Source of the DNA: DALYDK01 sp964477125
GTDB taxonomy: Bacteria > Patescibacteriota > Saccharimonadia > Saccharimonadales > CAIOMD01
DNA: 16,845 bases
Assembly: GCA_964477125.1 (NCBI GenBank)
Contig: CAYZCZ010000017.1
Coordinates: forward strand, 1 to 16,845
Direction of reading: 5' to 3'
How positions within the stretch are numbered: the stretch's first letter is position 1; every line of letters starts with the position of its first letter. The position numbers and the translations under genes were made by a program. The notes under the pieces are model-generated. The model was not told the origin of the DNA and ran no database searches. It saw only the letters and a program-made list of their open reading frames with translations. This document shows, in pieces, positions 13,416 through 16,845 of the stretch.

Positions 13416-16400
13416 AGTAGAACAAATTTCACTAGAAATGTTAGCTAGTCTTGGCTGGCAGGTTTTACATGGTCCAGATATTTTAACTACGCCAGACCAG
13501 CAAGGCGAGCGAAAGCCAACCGACACAATAATAGAAAACCGTTTGAAAAATGCGCTTGCACTGCTAAACCCAGATATAACCGCAAATTCACTTGAAGAAG
13601 CATATAAAAAAGTACTACGTAGCAATGAGCCGGATTTGTTACACGATAACCGCCATTTCCACCAGTTGCTTTTTGACGGCGTAGATATAGAGTCGCGTTT
13701 AGGTGGTGAAATACGTACTGTAAAAGTAAATTTGTTTGATTTTGATAAACCTGACAACAACGAATTCTTAGCTATAAACCAGTTTACTATTATGCAAGGT
13801 GATTATCATCGTCGTCCAGATATTATGTTATTTGTAAACGGTATTCCACTGGGCATGATTGAACTAAAAGATCCAAGTAACGAAAAGGCAAGCCTTAAAG
13901 CCGCTTACAACCAACTGCAAACTTACAAAGCCGAAGTGCCGGCACTGTTTCGTTTTAACGAATTTATGATAATTAGCGATGGCATAGATGCAGAAATTGG
14001 CACAATTAGCGCTAACTACGAGCGCTTTACACCCTGGAAAACAATAGACGGCAATAAAGAACTGCAAAGTGTGCCAATGCTAGAAGTACTACTGCGCGGT
14101 ATGTGCGATAAACAACGCATGCTCGACATTATACGAAGTTACATAGTATTTGAACGCGATGAAGAAAAACATACCTACATAAAAAAACTTGCTGGTTATC
14201 ACCAATACTGGGCGGTTAACAAAGCGTTAGGTTCTACCCACACGGCCATTCAGGCAGGTAGTGACCACCGCGTAGGTGTTGTTTGGCATACGCAAGGGTC
14301 TGGTAAGTCACTAAGCATGATGTTTTACAGCGGCAAGCTGGTACTCGATCCAGCATTAGAAAACCCAACAATTATTATCATTACCGACCGCAACGACCTT
14401 GATGACCAATTATTTAGTACATTTGGTAACTGCAAAGAATTGCTACGCCAAGACCCTGTGCAAGCAGAAAGCCGCAATAATCTACAAGAAATTCTGCAAC
14501 GAAACGCCGGCGGAATAATATTTACTACTAATGCAAAGTTCTTTCCAGAAGAAGGCAACGATTATCCTGAACTAAGCGACCGAAGAAATATTATTGTCAT
14601 GGCAGACGAAGCACACCGTAGCCAATACAATTTTATTGATGGGTTTGCCAAACACATACGCCAGGCACTACCCAATGCCAGCTTTATTGGTTTTACCGGC
14701 ACACCGATAGAAAACGACGACCGCAGCACACCAGCAGTGTTCGGAAGTTATATTGATGTATACGACATAGAACAGTCAGTAATTGACGGTGCAACAGTAC
14801 CAATTTATTACGAAAGCCGCTTGGTAGAGCTAGATATAGATAAATCTATGCGTAGTAAGATAGATCAAGAAATTGATGATCTGCTAGAAGCCGAAGAATT
14901 CGACAAACAAGAAGAGTATAAAACACGAAACGCTCAGCTAGAGGCAATAGTAGGCAATGGCAAGCGTATAGAACGCATAGCCAGCGACATAGTAGAGCAT
15001 TTTGAAAATCGACTAAGCGTAATGGACGGGAAAGGCATGATTGTTGTTATGAGCCGGCGTATAGCTGTTGATTTATACGAAGCCATAACAGAAATAAGGC
15101 CCGAGTGGCACGGCGAAAACGACAACGAAGGTGCAATCAAAGTAGTCATGACAGGTTCCGCCAGTGACCCACTAGAATGGCAAAAGCACATACGTAGTAA
15201 AGAACGCCGTAGAAACCTTGCGGATAGAATGAAGAATACAGAATCTGACCTAAAACTGGTTATAGTTTGCGATATGTGGCTAACCGGTTTTGATGCCCCA
15301 AGCCTACACACTATGTATTTGGACAAGCCCATGAAGGGCCATAACTTAATGCAGGCAATTGCACGTATCAACAGGGTATACAAAGACAAACCGGGTGGGT
15401 TGGTTGTAGATTATTTAGGTGTTGCTGCTGCATTACGCGATGCGCTGCGGACATACACGGTAAGTGGCGGTAAAGGCACACCCACGCTAGATCAAGCACA
15501 GGCGGTTGCCGTTATGAAAGAAAAATTCGAAATCTTGCAAGATATATTTGCAGATTTTGACTATGAAAAATATTTCGCAGCAGATGTATCCCAGCAAATG
15601 CAAATATTGCTAGATGCTCAAGAGTATATATTAGGTTTGGATGATGGCGAAAAACGCTTAAAACAACACGTGCTAGAACTCAGTAAAGCATTTGCTTTGA
15701 GTGTGCCTCACGCAGACGCATTGGCAATACGTGAGCACGTTGCATTCTTCCAGGCAATAAAAGCTCGTCTTAGTAAGCTTGCTGATAAAAAAGGTATGAG
15801 TGCAGAAGAATACAACTCTGCTATCCGCCAAATTGTAGACAAGGCAATTGCACCTGCTGGCGTAGTTGATATTTTTGAGGCAGCCGGGCTTGAGCGTCCG
15901 AATCTTTCAATTTTATCCGAGGATTTTTTAGCAGAAATTAGAGGCATGGACCGCAAAAACCTTGCAATTGAAGCGCTAGAAAGATTATTAAACGACGAAG
16001 TTCGAACAAGGTTTTCAACTAATGCAGTAAAAGCTCGTTCTTTTATCGATATGTTAGAACAAGCGTTGCAGAGATACAAAAACAATAGCATTGAAGCTGC
16101 ACAAGTAATAGAAGAATTAATAGAAATTGCCCGTAAAATGCGTGATAGCAACAAAGAAGCTGAGGAGCTAGGATTAAACGACGATGAAGTTGCGTTTTAT
16201 GATGCATTGGTAATGCACGGCTCAGCTAGACAGGTCATGGGTGACGATCAGCTACGTAAACTGGCCGCATTATTAGTACAAAGAGTGCGCGGAAATGTCA
16301 CAGTAGATTGGACCGTACGCGAAAGCGCACGTGCAAAGTTGCGAGTAGAAGTTAAGAGACTACTCCGTGAATATGGCTACCCACCAGACCAACAAAAAAT

Positions 16401-16518
16401 GGCTACTGACCTTGTGCTCGAACAAGCAACACTCTTTGGTAATAATTGGGCAGAAACAGATAACCCTAATGACAAATCATATTACTCTGACAATGACGGC
16501 GCATCGGTTATAAATTAG
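13402..16518 (+). CDS. hsdR: Type I restriction endonuclease subunit with DEAH helicase
   Basis: A 1038-residue HsdR, full length for the family (EcoR124I-like). The N-terminal PD-(D/E)xK nuclease shows RRPD with D140, then E154 and K156 in IELK, and the QxxxY motif (Q171, Y175). The ATP-dependent translocase has Walker A TQGSGKS (297-303), DEAH (402-405), FTGTP (431-435) and the later motifs LTGFDAP and QAIARINRVY. A C-terminal helical domain runs to the end and should dock onto HsdM/HsdS. The enzyme pumps DNA past the bound complex and cuts at a distance when the target is unmethylated. The ATG overlaps the 279-residue gene by 14 bases and has GGAG (13391-13394) upstream. No truncation or missing motif is seen, so the system should be active. 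Confidence 0.96.
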   Translation: MTEDKVEQISLEMLASLGWQVLHGPDILTTPDQQGERKPTDTIIENRLKNALALLNPDITANSLEEAYKKVLRSNEPDLLHDNRHFHQLLFDGVDIESRLGGEIRTVKVNLFDFDKPDNNEFLAINQFTIMQGDYHRRPDIMLFVNGIPLGMIELKDPSNEKASLKAAYNQLQTYKAEVPALFRFNEFMIISDGIDAEIGTISANYERFTPWKTIDGNKELQSVPMLEVLLRGMCDKQRMLDIIRSYIVFERDEEKHTYIKKLAGYHQYWAVNKALGSTHTAIQAGSDHRVGVVWHTQGSGKSLSMMFYSGKLVLDPALENPTIIIITDRNDLDDQLFSTFGNCKELLRQDPVQAESRNNLQEILQRNAGGIIFTTNAKFFPEEGNDYPELSDRRNIIVMADEAHRSQYNFIDGFAKHIRQALPNASFIGFTGTPIENDDRSTPAVFGSYIDVYDIEQSVIDGATVPIYYESRLVELDIDKSMRSKIDQEIDDLLEAEEFDKQEEYKTRNAQLEAIVGNGKRIERIASDIVEHFENRLSVMDGKGMIVVMSRRIAVDLYEAITEIRPEWHGENDNEGAIKVVMTGSASDPLEWQKHIRSKERRRNLADRMKNTESDLKLVIVCDMWLTGFDAPSLHTMYLDKPMKGHNLMQAIARINRVYKDKPGGLVVDYLGVAAALRDALRTYTVSGGKGTPTLDQAQAVAVMKEKFEILQDIFADFDYEKYFAADVSQQMQILLDAQEYILGLDDGEKRLKQHVLELSKAFALSVPHADALAIREHVAFFQAIKARLSKLADKKGMSAEEYNSAIRQIVDKAIAPAGVVDIFEAAGLERPNLSILSEDFLAEIRGMDRKNLAIEALERLLNDEVRTRFSTNAVKARSFIDMLEQALQRYKNNSIEAAQVIEELIEIARKMRDSNKEAEELGLNDDEVAFYDALVMHGSARQVMGDDQLRKLAALLVQRVRGNVTVDWTVRESARAKLRVEVKRLLREYGYPPDQQKMATDLVLEQATLFGNNWAETDNPNDKSYYSDNDGASVIN

Positions 16519-16519
16519 G

Positions 16520-16657
16520 GTGATTAAGAGGCCCGTCCGCTATAAACTAAACAAATACGAAATCCTATGCTTTAGCCCTTCACAGACACAAATATTGCAA
16601 AAATACTTAACTACCGCCCAAAAGAATAATTGTTATAAGAAATTAAATGAGTCATAG
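16520..16657 (+). CDS. Possible 45-residue ORF after hsdR
   Basis: A GTG two bases after the hsdR stop opens a frame of 45 codons, beginning MIKRPVRYKLNKYEIL and ending with TAG at 16655. The product is basic and could be a small helical protein. No good Shine-Dalgarno is present (only AGGG next to the GTG) and no family is recognised. It could be a chance open frame in the 230-base gap; the rest of that gap is AT-rich and I see no clear terminator. Confidence 0.2.
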   Translation: MIKRPVRYKLNKYEILCFSPSQTQILQKYLTTAQKNNCYKKLNES

Positions 16658-16703
16658 CTTAAAACTTTTTTGTAGTTATTGAAATTTTACAATCGTAATA
16701 AAG

Positions 16704-16733
16704 TTGTTTATTATTCAAAAGTAATAATATAAA
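16704..16733 (+). promoter_or_regulatory. Putative promoter of the last, partial gene
   Basis: TTGTTT (16704-16709) and TATAAA (16728-16733) are 18 bases apart, in strongly AT-rich DNA. The predicted start of transcription is near 16740, just before the AGAGAG ribosome-like site and the ATG at 16749. Confidence 0.4.
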
Positions 16734-16748
16734 TGAAAAGAGAGAACT

Positions 16749-16845
16749 ATGCTCAATTTTGTGGCCAAGTCTTATGAATATACTAACGGTAATTGTTTTG
16801 TAGACGGAGTTTTACAACCAACTACCGAACAGTGTACAAATATTA
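16749..16845 (+). CDS. Unknown protein, N-terminal 32 codons only
   Basis: From ATG 16749 the frame is open to the window edge and begins MLNFVAKSYEYTNGNCFVDG. The visible part holds two Cys (in GNCF and EQCTN) and no signal peptide or recognisable domain. AGAGAG (16740-16745) is a weak ribosome site, and a promoter-like pair precedes it. The function cannot be judged from this fragment. Confidence 0.4.
   Translation, partial: MLNFVAKSYEYTNGNCFVDGVLQPTTEQCTNI

Noticed and set aside
13380..16154. Minus-strand frames of up to 151 residues opposite hsdR
   Set aside because: hsdR has every expected motif in one continuous frame, and the reverse frames have no recognisable features.
1..16845. 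CRISPR array, tRNA, rRNA, insertion sequence or phage genes
   Set aside because: No regularly spaced repeats, tRNA-like cloverleaf, transposase or phage structural genes could be recognised on either strand.

Overview
The window looks like chromosomal DNA of a small-genome, AT-leaning bacterium, most probably a member of the Candidate Phyla Radiation / Patescibacteria, with Saccharibacteria (TM7) as my best guess. The reasons are the mix of small house-keeping enzymes, the compact sortase/glycan operon, the GTG/TTG starts, the very short gaps, and several genes without a Shine-Dalgarno sequence. TGA is an ordinary stop here (ends of the glycosyltransferase, Fic and HsdS genes), so this is not a UGA-recoded Gracilibacteria/Absconditabacteria lineage. 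The taxonomic call is inference; no 16S or marker gene is present.

Left part (1-5049): the tail of a cysteine-dependent protein phosphatase, then a convergent, more GC-rich secreted NodB-type polysaccharide deacetylase with its own promoter, start-site palindrome and terminator. Diverging from it is a tight four-gene operon (1311-5049): a 61-residue LPATG-bearing membrane mini-protein, a sortase, a PgaC/IcaA-like family 2 glycosyltransferase, and a membrane-anchored deacetylase with an N-terminal beta-rich, carbohydrate-binding-like region. Together they resemble a make-deacetylate-anchor locus for an extracellular polysaccharide. A strong terminator-like hairpin sits at the predicted start of this operon's transcript.

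Middle part (5050-7962): small metabolic genes. These are a Nudix reading frame with no usable start codon (probably a remnant), an ITPA-like nucleoside-triphosphate pyrophosphatase, a HAD-like gene broken by one extra base, an alpha/beta hydrolase, and RadC. Four of these genes have a -10-like hexamer 7-8 bases before the start codon and no Shine-Dalgarno sequence, which suggests leaderless mRNAs.

Right part (7969-16518): a complete type I restriction-modification island. hsdM has its own promoter and a good Shine-Dalgarno. A second, tightly overlapping unit then follows: a class II Fic AMP-transferase with C-terminal winged helix, a zinc-ribbon DUF4145 protein, hsdS, an unrecognised 279-residue protein, and hsdR. 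Repeated ACTTTAC/GTAAAGT half-sites overlap the promoter and start of the fic gene, suggesting autoregulation or regulation by a dimeric repressor. The three non-canonical genes embedded between hsdM and hsdR are the best candidates for an added defence or toxin module. The window ends with a short uncertain ORF and the first 32 codons of another gene.
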